A stretch of 64,000 nt of DNA from Lepidurus packardi. Its lineage: Eukaryota; Arthropoda; Branchiopoda; Notostraca; Triopsidae. Position numbers and translations under genes: made by a program. Each line of letters opens with the position of its first letter. Within the stretch, counting starts at the first letter, position 1. Of this stretch, positions 1-11,724 are shown piece by piece. The stretch lies in the NCBI GenBank assembly GCA_023053545.1, contig JAKZAN010000004.1, forward strand, positions 9,548,001 to 9,612,000. Direction: 5' to 3'. The notes under the pieces were generated by a model, which was not told the origin of the DNA, did not search any database, and saw nothing but the letters and a program-made list of their open reading frames with translations.

Positions 1-1953
1 GTCACCTTCTGAAGGGCAACAACTGTGAGTGGATTCTTTTAAAAGTAATGAATTTTTGATTTTTTTATCTTTATATAAATTAAAATCTTATTTAAGAAAT
101 TGCGTCCTTCAGTTCATTTTAATTCATCTGCGTGTTTGAATTCATTACCGGATTTGCATATCATTAAATTATTTCCGATCCTGGTGAAGACAAAGCTGAA
201 TGCTTAATTAGCTGGCTAATTAGTCAAGGGCACTCATTACGGCCATTAAAGTATCACTAGCAGCGTAGTTGTGATAGTACTGATACTTCGGACTCCCGGA
301 AAGGTTTCCCGTCATCGTAAAAAAAAAACTGTTAATTTAATTACTGTAGATGCGCTTATTGTGATCACTTTGTGAAGCGAATATTGATTCTATTAAGCGG
401 AGATTCTAATAACCGAAAATCGAAAATTCCTTTATCTAAAGTCACTACACCCACTATTGTTTATTTCTTAACGGTTTTTCAACAATTTTGATAGAGATGA
501 TTGAGGGGTTCCTAACTTAACGGCCGCTTCCCTTTGGGGTAAATCTTTTAACTTAACTTGTCATAAGTTTCAGTGAGCGGCAAATTCTGACACTTAGGTT
601 CATTTAGGCATCTCCTTTACATTTAAATCAACTCTTTTCTCGCCATTTTATGTAACTACATCTAAAGCACAACTAGCACTGCACCTTTGCAGCCTAGTCC
701 AAAGCTTAGGTAGGGTTCTCAACACAATATCCCTTCTAATTTACCCAGTCAATTTAAGGAACTGGTCACTCAATTGAATAACCTGCTCGTTTAATTGACT
801 GAAGAGCTTAGAAGGGATTTCACCCTACGCGTATTAGTAGGCTGAAAATGACAGTGCGCTCCAAGCGGCTGATTCTAATAACCTATGATCACAATAAGCG
901 GCATCTACTGTATTGTTTGCAAATTAGCGTCAAAGATTGTTGATTTCGCACCTGTTTAGTTTCTTGCGTTTATGTTTAAGATCAACTATCTTCGTAGTGT
1001 ACCGTTGTCATAGTTGGATCCTAACTAGGAAATGTGGTTGAGTTAAATTCACAGTAAATCTACCCCCCAAATGCTAGAGATAAATCTGTTCGGAGTTTTT
1101 TACCTTTTTGGAAACATCCGGAGCACAGTTGTGCGCAATAAATTAGCGCAGGACTTGGATTTTTATTGCTTTGAAAGCTAATGGCAACATATGTTAAACA
1201 TATAAAAAGTCGTCGGGCATAAAATTGGAGTGATGACTCGAGTGCCTTTGATTCTCTCAAAAACCAAATCCGTGCCGCTCCATAATTCGTTATATATGAG
1301 GCCTCCCCCCTCTCGATTCATTCACCTGTCATGTCTAAACGTTCAGAATGCCTCCTTCCATAAAACAAGACAATGGCAAAAAAAACTCTCGAGAATTTGA
1401 GAGGCAATCCATCGTATATTGAGGATTTCCTGCTTGAATTGTTGGCTCAAAAAGGAGCACTGGGACGAATGATTTTTATTCTCTCCTAAAAAAAGGCATT
1501 TTTTAAAAAGAAAAGTTGCGCTTTAGGCGTTGTTACCTGGGCCAGTTTAGACCCCGCCCCGAACTCATATTTACCGCTCCGCCCTCTTGTTATGCTACGT
1601 GAGAAGCTCGTGTATCGTGTAGAACCCACGACCAAGGCAGTAGTAGTCTAGTGTCACTTGAGCTGGTGTGTGAAATTCTTGCCACAGTTTTTCTTTTTTC
1701 CCCAGACAAATCGTCACCAAATTTTCGTGAAATTTCGTCAGATTTTTCCCAACTTCCTCTGTTTGTTTTCCTAGTATCAGCTGACTCGTGACACATTCTG
1801 ACAACATTCCTAGAAAAAGATGAACAGGTGACATTAAGTTCGTTTTTTACACGTCAGCGTCCTCTAGAACCCTTGCAAAGCTGCTTGGCACGTTAACTCG
1901 CTAATAAGGTCGGAAAAAACAGGAATTAGTATTCGACGCATGCGCCAAGTCGT
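1..1953. other. Unassigned 5' stretch, no gene recognised
   Basis: I see only short open frames on both strands and no domain I recognise. The first 24 bases are followed by GTGAGT, a good donor, so the left edge could be the tail of an exon of an upstream or filamin 5' exon, but 24 bases are too few to tell. The rest is AT-rich non-coding sequence with homopolymer runs. Confidence 0.4.
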
Positions 1954-2484
1954 TTGTTGAAACACGAAAGCTTGTTTATAGAATGCGCAAAGTGTTGTCC
2001 AACTGTCGTGATTAAAAAATCGTTTAAAAAACAAGCAAAACACAAGACTTCTTCGAAAATGATGATCCAAAAAAGTGTAGCGACAAATTCGACGATGCCA
2101 TGGAAGTCGGACAACGCCACTTATGCCAAGCCGTCAGTACAGAGTCATTCCAAGCATTATTGGACTTCCTCGCGCTCATCGTCATCCTCGTCGGCGAATA
2201 AAGCGTCGCCCTCACAGAATCTGTCCAACTCACCCCCCAAAACGCTGAAAGTGACCAATTTACAAAGTCATTCCAAATTGGCGAGTACCGGGAATTCGGT
2301 ACGGACTCGACAGGCCACTACTTTTGTGCGCTCCATCAGTTTTATCATTCCTCCCGTGGCAGAACCTACATTCCCTTTCATCGAAGAAGTGGAAAATGCC
2401 AAACTTGTAATTAGATGGCCTCTTTGGCCTCAACGAATGGACTCGGGATTTAGAAAGGTTGTTTTAAATGATTTTTTTTTCTAA
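1954..2484 (+). CDS. Uncertain Ser-rich open frame
   Basis: A 176-codon open frame rich in Ser, Lys, Asn and Thr, with a Ser run near residues 72-82 (SSRSSSSSSANK). I recognise no domain. The region is less AT-rich than its surroundings, which suggests coding, but a second frame over about 2045-2200 reads as a more protein-like acidic peptide before a stop, so the true frame is unclear. It lies upstream of the filamin exons on the same strand and could be a 5' exon of that gene, an unrelated small gene, or chance. No strong donor is visible at its 3' end (AAAG followed by GTTGTT). Confidence 0.2.
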   Translation: MLKHESLFIECAKCCPTVVIKKSFKKQAKHKTSSKMMIQKSVATNSTMPWKSDNATYAKPSVQSHSKHYWTSSRSSSSSSANKASPSQNLSNSPPKTLKVTNLQSHSKLASTGNSVRTRQATTFVRSISFIIPPVAEPTFPFIEEVENAKLVIRWPLWPQRMDSGFRKVVLNDFFF

Positions 2485-4815
2485 ATCTTTCAAATTTGTC
2501 CAAATCGTTTTGGGGTAAATTATCGACGTTAGGATCGTTTGTCTGATAAGATTGTTTATTTATTCTTCTATTTGAAAAGAATACTTGTAGTAACTGGTTT
2601 AACTGGAGGGATTTAGAATCGACGTCATAAGGGCAGCAATTTGGGGAATTATTCAAAGAAAATATTTTTAAAATATAAAAAAAAGTTATTCAAATAAGTC
2701 CCTTTTTGTAATCATAACAGTACCTTTAGTCTACATTGGTATTGAAAAATAAAAAAAAAAGAACAGTACCTTTGCTGTCTACAATTAGGAACAGATTCAG
2801 AGTAATCTTTATTCTTTAAGCAATTCTGGGGAAAGTTAAGGAAGTTCTTAATAAATGGAGTCAGATTTATGTTCGAGAAGAAAAAAATACGGTAATTCTA
2901 GGGCATGAAATGGGTAATGTGTGTCTATTGAGTTAATCGTCACGCTTTCTGAATTCCGGAATTCCAGAATTCCTAAATTCCCAAAGCTCCGTAAAACTCA
3001 CCCAAATTGGACGTGGTAAAAACAAAGAATTTGGAGTAAGGTGTTCAATAAGGATTAGATTCGCTTACTTTTTTCTATATCAAATGTGTAAAAACCCGGT
3101 TCGAGGTTTTGCGCAAATTGACCTGAAAAAAATCCCCTTTGCACTTTATTTTTTTTAGTTTTTGTGTCCCCGCTGTGTACATTTTAGGTTTCTTTTTCAA
3201 CGTATTTGGATGTGCTCTCCATAACCTGTTAATTGTACTATTCCCTTATATGAGCAAAGACACGAAGGGTTATTTTTGTTGTTTCTTTTGGGACTTTAAA
3301 AAAAAAAAAAAAAAACGAAACAAGTACGGACAGGAGTTCCACTCGGCGCTGCCAAAAAGCGCCTTTTCCACGCTGCTGTGTTTATTAATTGGCCCTGCCC
3401 GATTGCGACTTGGCCTTTTACGGCCAAGACTCGCTCTTGTCGAGAATTCGCCACCCGAATATATAATGAAGGGCGGTGTTTAAAAAGCTAAAGTAGGTTT
3501 TAGGCATATACAAAGAAGGGAGAGAACACAAGTCCTAAAGAAATGTCCTAAAGAAGAACTCGCATGACCGTAATAATAGTTACAAGGCACACACTGTTGT
3601 ACGATACGGGATCCACCCAAGCGTGAAGGCCAGCCTTTGTTTTCTAGGCCAAAAAAAAATTACATATACTATCTACGATTGAGGTGACTTAAGTACTTCA
3701 CAGCTACGTTGTAACTAAATCGATATCAAAATATTCTTCCAAAAGATTATACTGTCTGGTTTTATCTTTATTGAGCCTACTTTTGTTCAGGGTTACATGT
3801 TTAACTAGTTTTTTTTTTTTTCATTCAGGTAGCATTTTTTTTTTTCATTCTCGATAAGGGGAATATGTATTTTTTTAGTACCGTAAATCCAGAATTTTTT
3901 TGGAGTTTACATAAGATAAACTGCGTTTTTTTAACGGAAAAATTTACACTTAATCGTAGTACGTCATTCTATTTATACGGTCGCTAGATATTAGATTTCT
4001 GTAGCTGATTATAGTAGAAAAACTGAAAATTTCGACTTAAAATTAAATAAAATTTTAATTTTAAAAAATTGACTTGAAACAAAAAAGAAAATATTTCGAA
4101 ATGCGCACTTTTTCGCTGTAAAATTTCTTGAATTGAATTGGAAATGTTTGAATTGAGTTTTGAATTATTTTGAATCGAATTATAGGTTTTGTAGGATTGG
4201 ATTTCTCGGTTTCCAGCGAAGTTGTAAGAATTTTTGACCAAAACGGCATGGAATTGAAGTTAGTTTCTTGAATCAGAGCTGGCCGAGTTTGATAGTGAAT
4301 CATATACGGAAACTGAATTAAAGAGCAGGGGCGTGGATGTAATATGCAAGGTTAGGGCCGCATATTTCAGCCGATTTTGGCGTTATGAAGTTGACGCCCT
4401 CGTCTTTCGCCTCAGATTGATTAGAAAACTTGAAAGAGAAGAACTAAAGCTTTCACAACCTCCTTTAGTTTTACCTTCTTTTTTTTTATCACTTCAGAGC
4501 CTTCAGACTCCCCAAAAAGGGTTTCAGAGTCTACGTAAAATCTGGTCTTAAGTGGTCTTAACGCTTGGTAATCTTAGCAAGTGTATGTTCAGATTGTTAC
4601 CGTTCGTAACTGGGAACAATGCCCACAAAGCAGCTCACTTCGAGGAAACGCGCTAAATTCCTATAGATAGCTCAGCGTCTTGAGCTTATACGCATCTCTC
4701 GTTTTGATTCAGTTAGCTCAAACGCCTCTTGCCCTTTTAGTTTTAACATTGTAGCCTCCGAGTTTTCGCTTTCCTTTTCTTGCGAATCACTAATTTGTAT
4801 AAAATCAGAATAAAA
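2485..4815. other. AT-rich non-coding stretch
   Basis: Long A and T homopolymers and short open frames only. No domain, RNA gene or inverted repeat that I can support. It is either intergenic or part of a long filamin 5' intron. Confidence 0.4.
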
Positions 4816-4920
4816 ATGGAAGAGGATTTGTATTCATACGACATGGAAGCTTCAGTCACGTGTGTGAAGGAGCGACTCGTTTGCGCAGTTGCAGGAGATG
4901 AATTTACAGTCTTAGCTTTC
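4816..4920 (+). CDS. Candidate first exon of a short filamin isoform
   Basis: An ATG at 4816 opens a 35-codon frame starting MEEDLYSYDMEASVTCVKER. It reaches a weak donor, TTC followed by GTACAT, exactly at a codon boundary. That matches the phase of the next filamin exon at 5012 and would leave a 91-bp intron. This is inference only: the donor is poor, and the peptide has no known domain. Confidence 0.25.
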
Positions 4921-5011
4921 GTACATTTAAAAATTCTAATAATAATAATGACTACTACTACTACTGTTAACAATAATTAAACTCGTTGGTCATTTTCTTC
5001 TCTTTTTATAG

Positions 5012-8000
5012 GCATCCAGTGACAAGTACCAGGTATACGAGCAAACAACCAAGACCAAACGAGTAAGCGAAACTCATCACCATCAACAGCAGTTTCAGCA
5101 ATACCAGTATCGTCCGGTCGAACTACATAATATTCCGTTGCCCACCACAGGAGGACACGTGACAGGTATATGAGAGACAAATAACGGGCTGTTTTTCTTT
5201 CTAAGGAAGGACCTTGGCTCCACTTCTCGACTTCCAAGAGCATGTCAGGAAGGAGCCTCTTGACAAAAACTAGGACTTTTGATTCAAATTCGCTCTAAAA
5301 GAAAAGAGAACGAAAAGAAGATGAAAAATAGATCGTTCGTTGTGCGTGCCCAAATGGGAGAAACACAAGCTAAAAGGATGTCATGAGACATGAGGGCCCA
5401 CCACATCTTTTCGGTCACGGATCCTTGATTCTCACTAATTATCTTCTTTTTTCGGGCAGAGCGGAAGTCGAAAGTCATAAAGTCGTGCCCTGGAACCTTA
5501 GACCAGCTCTAGAAACCCTAATTTATTGTTTTGCTATTTTATTTATTTATTTTCTAATTATTAAGCTGGTCTGTAACTTTTTTATTATTATTCTTTCTCG
5601 CTCAACCGTATAAGGAATCTAATCCTTCAAATCCAGCCAATTGCTATTTATGCGATTTAATTACAATTATTTTAATACAACATTCACTTAAAAGATTTTA
5701 ACTACGTAATTAGTTTGTCTTTTAGTCTTACATTTGAAAACGAATTACATGGTTTGTCCCAGTTCTGTGCTGTAATTTTCACTTTTTCAGTTTATTTTTT
5801 AGAAAATTCGAAATTGTGCGACTTTGTTTACAAAATTTTATTAAATTTTAGGGGACGGAGTATAGTGAAGGGACTTTTGAATTCAGGGTAGAAAGTGTTG
5901 AAAGCTTAATCGTGTGAATTTTGGAGAATTTAGGGGTGGGATGGAATTTTTTTGTTGTTGTTGGCATAAGTAGCGAGGTTTTCAAAGAAGGGGGGAATAT
6001 TGGCAAAAAAACAACGTAAAATGGCCAAAAGTAGATTTGGTAGAATAGAAAATTCGTCATATCCGGATCCGTTTTGGAAAAGAGAATGTGTTTTGTGTTG
6101 TTTTCATTGTGGTGTCCAATTGGTAGGATAACGTTATTTATGTGTTTTTGTTGATTGCAGCCGAAGTGAAAATGCCGAGTGGAACGACAGAGAAACCGGC
6201 GATTGAAGACAACCGTGATGGAACTGTCAGCGTTCGTTACGAGCCCCGCGAAGAAGGATTGCATGAATTGCACGTCAAGTACAACAAGGAACACGTACAA
6301 GGTAAAAGAAACGTCTTGACAACTTAATGAATCCCTTAACTTGTATTTTCGTGAATAGTTTTTCATGTATTTTTTATTTTGTACTATTCTTTTTTGTTCG
6401 CGTAGGATCGCCGTTTAAGTTCTTCGTCGATTCCATCAGCAGTGGATATGTGACAGCATATGGACCTGGGCTTACCTTGGGAGTGTGTGGGGAACCCTGC
6501 AACTTTTCCATTTCCACCAAGGATGCTGGAGCGGGTAATTTTTTTTAATTATTTTTAGAACGCTAAGGTTGTTGAGAACATTTGTAATGGAAATATCTTA
6601 AACCATTTGTAGTTATTGGAGGATTATCCTTGGCGGTGGAAGGCCCCAGCAAAGCTGAAATTAGTTGCCATGACAACAAAGATGGGACCATCTCGGTATC
6701 GTACTTGCCCACTGCTCCGGGCGAGTACAAAGTAGCGGTCAAATACGCCGATAAACACATCAAAGGAAGTCCATACAGTGCCAAGATTACTGGTAAAGTT
6801 GAGCGTCTGACAAGCTTTCTGTTTCCTTTGAACATGTTTTGACGTGCATTTTTGGCTTGTTTGTGGGCCGACAGGTGAAGGTCGTAAGCGGAATCAAATC
6901 AGCGTAGGTTCCAGCAGTGAAATTTCGTTGCCTGGTCGCGTCAACGAGCAAGACATTCGTATGCTAAATGCTTCAATTCAGGCCCCCAGCGGCTTAGAAG
7001 AGCCTTGTTTCTTGAAAACACTCCCCAACGGCAATTTGGGTACTTATTTCATGTCACTTTAGTGGAGAAAAAATATTCTAATATAAATTTTTTTTTATAA
7101 AAATGTAACAAATTAAATATACAATATAGACATTTATTTTTCTTCTGTTTCAGGCATTTCTTTCACTCCCCGTGAGGAAGGAGACCATTACGTATCTGTT
7201 AAGCGTATGGGCAAGCATATTCCCAACTCTCCCTTCAAGATTAAGGTGGCAGAGCGAGAAGTAGGCGATGCCAAGAAAGTCAAAGTGAAAGGCAATGCCC
7301 TTCGCGAAGGCAAGACGCAAGTGGATAATACGTTTAACATCGATACACGGGAAGCTGGTATGAAATTGAATAAGAAAAAAGGAAATGGGAAATAATAGGA
7401 ATATTTTTGTGCGCATTAAAGGTTATGGCGGTTTGTCACTGTCTGTGGAAGGGCCCAGTAAGGCAGAAATTAACTGCAAAGATAACGAAGATGGCACCTT
7501 GGACATTTCATATCGGCCGACCGAACCGGGCTATTACATTATTAACTTGAAGTTTGCTGATAACCATGTATCGGGATCACCTTTTACCGTTAAAGTAGCC
7601 GGCGAGGGCTCCAATATGCAGACTGAACGCATCAAGAAGCAACGGGAGGCTGTGCCTGTGACGGAAGTAGGCAGTAAATGCAGACTTGCCTTCAAGATTC
7701 CCGGTAAGTGTCTTTCTCTTCCATTCTTTCTTCTTGTACTTTACCTTGGTCGATATCGTGACCTTTCATGAACTTTAATTTAATTTGTGTCTGTTTTTAC
7801 AGGCATATTGAATCTAAATTTTTTTAAATACATTTAGCTTAAGGCTCCCATATACCTTAGCTCAGTGATGGGTAAGAGTCACAGATGGCACTGGTGTTTG
7901 TTATTGTTGTATTTGGACATAAGCCGACTTAAAAGTCTAACCAAGACTTTCCGCTTAAAAGCGTTCGAGATAGGTAGACTTGGGGCTTATAAGCGTTTTT

Positions 8001-11000
8001 TTTAGCTAGTCGACTTAGACTTTGAAAGTCGACTTTCAGTTGGTCTCAAGTCAGGCAAGTAGTGAGTACTCTTGTGCCCAGACTTAAATTTAACCCCGCC
8101 TCTTGTTTATTTACCTCCTTTGTCGATATCGAACAATTCGTATATTGCTGTTGTTTATTTTCTTTAAGCAACGCCCCATGGGTGGAGCAATTGTAAACGT
8201 ATGTTTATAAGCATTCGTTTCGGACTCAAGACTTCCCAAGTCGACATCCGTAAACTTTCAAAGTTTAAGCTAAACGAACGCTTATAAGCGTAAGTCAAAT
8301 AATTTTTGCTAGTCTAAGTTTAAGTTGAAGGTGCAAAACGAATGCGGCTAAACTTTGCCAGCTGTTAGCTTTCATTTTTTACTTTTGTGCACAAGTCTTC
8401 GGCAAAACAATAACAAACATCAGTGCCATCTGTGACTATTTCATATCAATAAGCAAAGGTATACGGGAGCCTTACAATGAAATGTTGTCTGCATTTACAG
8501 GCGTATTGAATTTTACAAAAAATCTAAATGCAGTTAGCTTAAGTTTGAGTTTGTTTCTAAATTCATTTCTGTTTTCCAAGGAATGCAATTGAAATAATAT
8601 TGGTTAAATAAGAAGTTTAGTGTTAATGTCATTGTTATTGATCACATTTTGATCGCTTTAGAACGTTGTTATAATTTCGTTTTCTTTTTTTTCTTCGCTT
8701 TAGGCATTGACGCCTTAGATTTGGCGGCAAGCGTTTCCTCCCCAAGTGGTGTAGTGGAAGATGGCGAAATTGCTGCAACAGAAGACGGTGGATATGGCGT
8801 AACTTTCGTGCCTAAGGAATTAGGCGTCCATACCGTGTCTGTCAAGTACAAGGAAGTCCATATTCCAGGTATATTTCCATAACATAGCTTAATATTATCA
8901 AATATTAGGAAAGCTTATACGTTTCATACTTACAAATAATGTGTTTTTGTTCTCCTTAACATATTGCTACGTAAACGGATAACAGTAATTATGATTTTAA
9001 ATCTGTGGCTTTTTGTTGGAGTAATTTCAGTGGACTGAACTTTTGTTCTTTATAGGCTCACCTTTCCAATTTACCGTTGGCCCGCTTCGTGACGGTGGAG
9101 CCCATCGTGTACATGCTGGAGGACCCGGTATTGAACGCGGTGAGCAAAATCAACCTTGCGAATTCAACGTGTGGACCCGCGAAGCCGGCGCTGGATCTTT
9201 GGCGATTTCCGTTGAAGGCCCCAGCAAAGCCGAGATTGACTTTAAAGACCGTAAAGATGGATCTTGCTACGTTTCCTACAAAGTTAGCGAGCCTGGTGAG
9301 TCAATTTGATTGCGAAATTATCGAGCTGTTTTCGTTGGCACATCCATGGAAAGTTATTTCCATCCTCTTCGACTCGCCAGTTTCGGAGCATGTTTTTCAT
9401 ACCTGCGAGCTAATTTTAAGTATCGGAATCCCCTAAGAATAAAAAATGACAAAATTTGACTCAAACCAAAACGAAAATCGCCAGCTGCCTCCCACACCGT
9501 TGACGTTTCTGGCGTGACTTGAGCCAGCGGTCGAGTCTTGCCTTATTAGTCCATCCTTGTACAGCAATGAGTGTTCAAGCTTTTAGCTATGTTTCCACCC
9601 AGGAATTCTCCCTGGAAAGCACATCGAGTGTTCAGGATTCTGAGGGTGTGCAACCTTCGCGTTTTCCGTTACAAGTTAAACTAAAACTAATGTGTGCATA
9701 TTTATCTCCTTTATTCGGAAACAGGGGAATACCGCGTGGGTGTCAAGTTTAATGATCAACACATCCCAGATTCGCCTTACAAAGTTTTTGTAGTGCCTTC
9801 GCAAGGGGATGCCCATAAAGTGGAAGTAGGGCAGCTTCCCGAAGCTGGATGCCAAGTCAACAAGCCCCAAGCCTTTATTGTGCGCAAGAGTGGAGCTCGG
9901 GGTGATTTCGATGCTAAGGTATGATCGAGTTTCTGTCGCTTCTTTACTTTACCCCCCACGTGCTAAATACTCTTGACAATGCATTTTGCAGAGGGTTAGG
10001 TGGCTTAGTGTTTGGTTGGCTTATTATGATTATAAGTTGCTAAAAAAAGAAAGTGTTATTTTAAGCCGCGTTCGTTTTGCTCCTTCGATTTAAACTTAGA
10101 CTAGCCAAACTTCCTGACTTACGCTTGTAAGTGTTCGTTTTAGCCTAAAGTTTGAAAGTTTACACAAGTCGACTTGGAAAGTCTTGAGTCAAAACAAACG
10201 CTTATAAGCAAAAGTTTACAGTAGCTCCACCCCTTGGGCGGTGCTTGTAGAAAATAAACAAAAACAATAAACGAATTGTTCGATATCGACAAAGGAGATA
10301 CATAAACAAGGGGCGGGGCTAAGTTTAAGTCTGGACAAGAGTACACGATTAGACTTGCCTGACTTGAGACCAAAACGGAAAGTCGACTTCCAAATTTTAA
10401 GTCGACTAGCTAAAGAAAACGCTTATAAGCCCGATGTCTGGCGAAGTTTATCTCGAACGCTTTTAAGCGCTAAGTCTTGCGTAGACTTTTAAGTAGGCTT
10501 AAACTTTGGTCAAAACGAACGCGGCTTTAGTTTAGTGTCAGCACCCCACGAGTGGTTTGCATGCTATGAACTGCGTTTAACCCACGAAACCCGGTAAAAT
10601 ATGCAGGTTCGCTGATCAGTGTTTAGCATGTGGGGTAAAGTAAAGAAGCGCCGAATTTTTTTAAAAAAAAAGTGAGAATCTAAGCTAATAACTGTGTTGT
10701 GTAGGTGGTTTCTCCATCCGGAGTGGAAGACGATTGTTTCATTTCTGCCATTGATGCCGATATCTACTCGGTACGTTTCTTGCCGCGTGAAAACGGAGTT
10801 CACTTTATCCACGTCAAGTTTAACGGAGTCCATATCCCCGGCTCTCCTTTCGCCTTTTGGTGGGCAAAGACGACGCTGATCCTGCTGCTGTGGCCGCCTA
10901 TGGCAATGGACTCAAGGAAATCAAGACAGGTGAATTTAATTTTTATATTTGTTTTAAATTCAGAAGGCTAAGGTTTCGTGTTCTTTTGCTACTTTAGGCC

Positions 11001-11724
11001 AAAAATCCGAGTTTATCGTGGACACGTGCAATGCTGGCGCCGGAACATTGGCGGTAACTATCGATGGTCCTTCCAAAGTCTCCATGGATTGTACAGAGCG
11101 CGAAGAAGGCTACAAAGTGCATTACACGCCATTGGTACCTGGAGATTACTACGTGACGATCAAGTATAACGGATACCATATCGTGGGATCGCCGTACCGA
11201 GTTCTCTGCAAAGGTAATGTTAACTTTTCGGACGATCTCGAGTTGCTTAGTAATGGTTGTGATTATTAGGCGAGGACTTGGCAGAGCGTGGAGTCCAAGA
11301 AACGTCATCTGTGGTGGTAGAAACGGTCCAGAAGTTGGGCAAATCTAAACTTACTGGTCCCATCCTGCCCGTTTTCAAGTCTGATGCCTCGAAAGTCACT
11401 TCTAAAGGAATGGGTTTAAAGAAAGCTTACTTAAACAAGCAGAATACGTTTAGTATTTCAGCGGGTGACGCAGGTAAGGCTGCTGGGTTGAAACAGTAAT
11501 AGTGTATGGATTTCACGACAATTTGACTCTTTTTAGGTAACAATTTGCTGTATGTGGGGATGTTAGGTCCCAAAGGCCCCTCTGAAGAAACCTTTATCAA
11601 ACATATGGGCTACAATAATTACCAGGTTAATTACGTGGTTCGTGATCGAGGAGATTACGTTCTAGTAGTGAAGTGGGGCGAGGATAATATCCCTGGATCA
11701 CCTTTCAAGATTGAAGTTCTTTAA
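5012..11724 (+). CDS. Filamin, C-terminal portion (nine Ig-filamin repeats)
   Basis: Actin cross-linking scaffold; the C-terminal filamin repeats bind membrane receptors and the last repeat mediates dimerisation. Exons: 5012-5165, 6161-6301, 6406-6534, 6613-6792, 6875-7039, 7154-7357, 7422-7703, 8704-8868, 9056-9295, 9725-9918, 10705-10929, 10998-11213, 11270-11473, 11537-11724. The first exon is a Gln/His-rich hinge-like segment. Then come one partial and eight full repeats with the hallmarks [20 protein letters not shown] and HIxGSPF. A linker precedes the final repeat, which ends [10 protein letters not shown] and stop. No actin-binding CH domains lie in the window, so this is either the end of a longer gene or a short isoform like Drosophila FLN90, which also has nine repeats. 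Summed exons give 2687 nt, not a multiple of three, because one base is missing at about 10851. About 895 residues. Confidence 0.93.
7799..8545. mobile_element. Composite inverted-repeat element in filamin intron
   Basis: Inside the 1-kb intron 7704-8703, bases 7841-7913 and 8403-8473 form an imperfect inverted repeat of about 71 bp (GGCTCCCATATACC against its complement, GTCACAGATGGCACTG). Between them is a copy of the element seen at 10064-10526 in the opposite orientation. Outside lies a direct repeat (about 7799-7845 and 8495-8543, both running from ACAGGCRTATTGAAT to TTAGCTTAAG). No transposase frame is present. It reads as a non-autonomous DNA element, probably nested. Confidence 0.65.
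10064..10526. mobile_element. MITE-like element with 16-bp TIRs and TTA target duplication
   Basis: The ends are perfect 16-bp inverted repeats: AGCCGCGTTCGTTTTG at 10064-10079 and its complement at 10511-10526. They are flanked by TTA on both sides (10061-10063 and 10527-10529). The 463-bp body has no coding capacity and contains further short palindromes such as CGCTTATAAGC. It sits in the filamin intron 9919-10704. A 3-bp TWA target duplication is typical of PIF/Harbinger elements, so assignment to that superfamily is an inference. A diverged copy lies inverted at about 7915-8349. Confidence 0.8.

Noticed and set aside
3139..3483. 114-codon plus-strand frame starting MHFIFFSFCV
   Set aside because: Driven by T and A homopolymers; it changes composition abruptly across an A17 run and has no domain or splice context.
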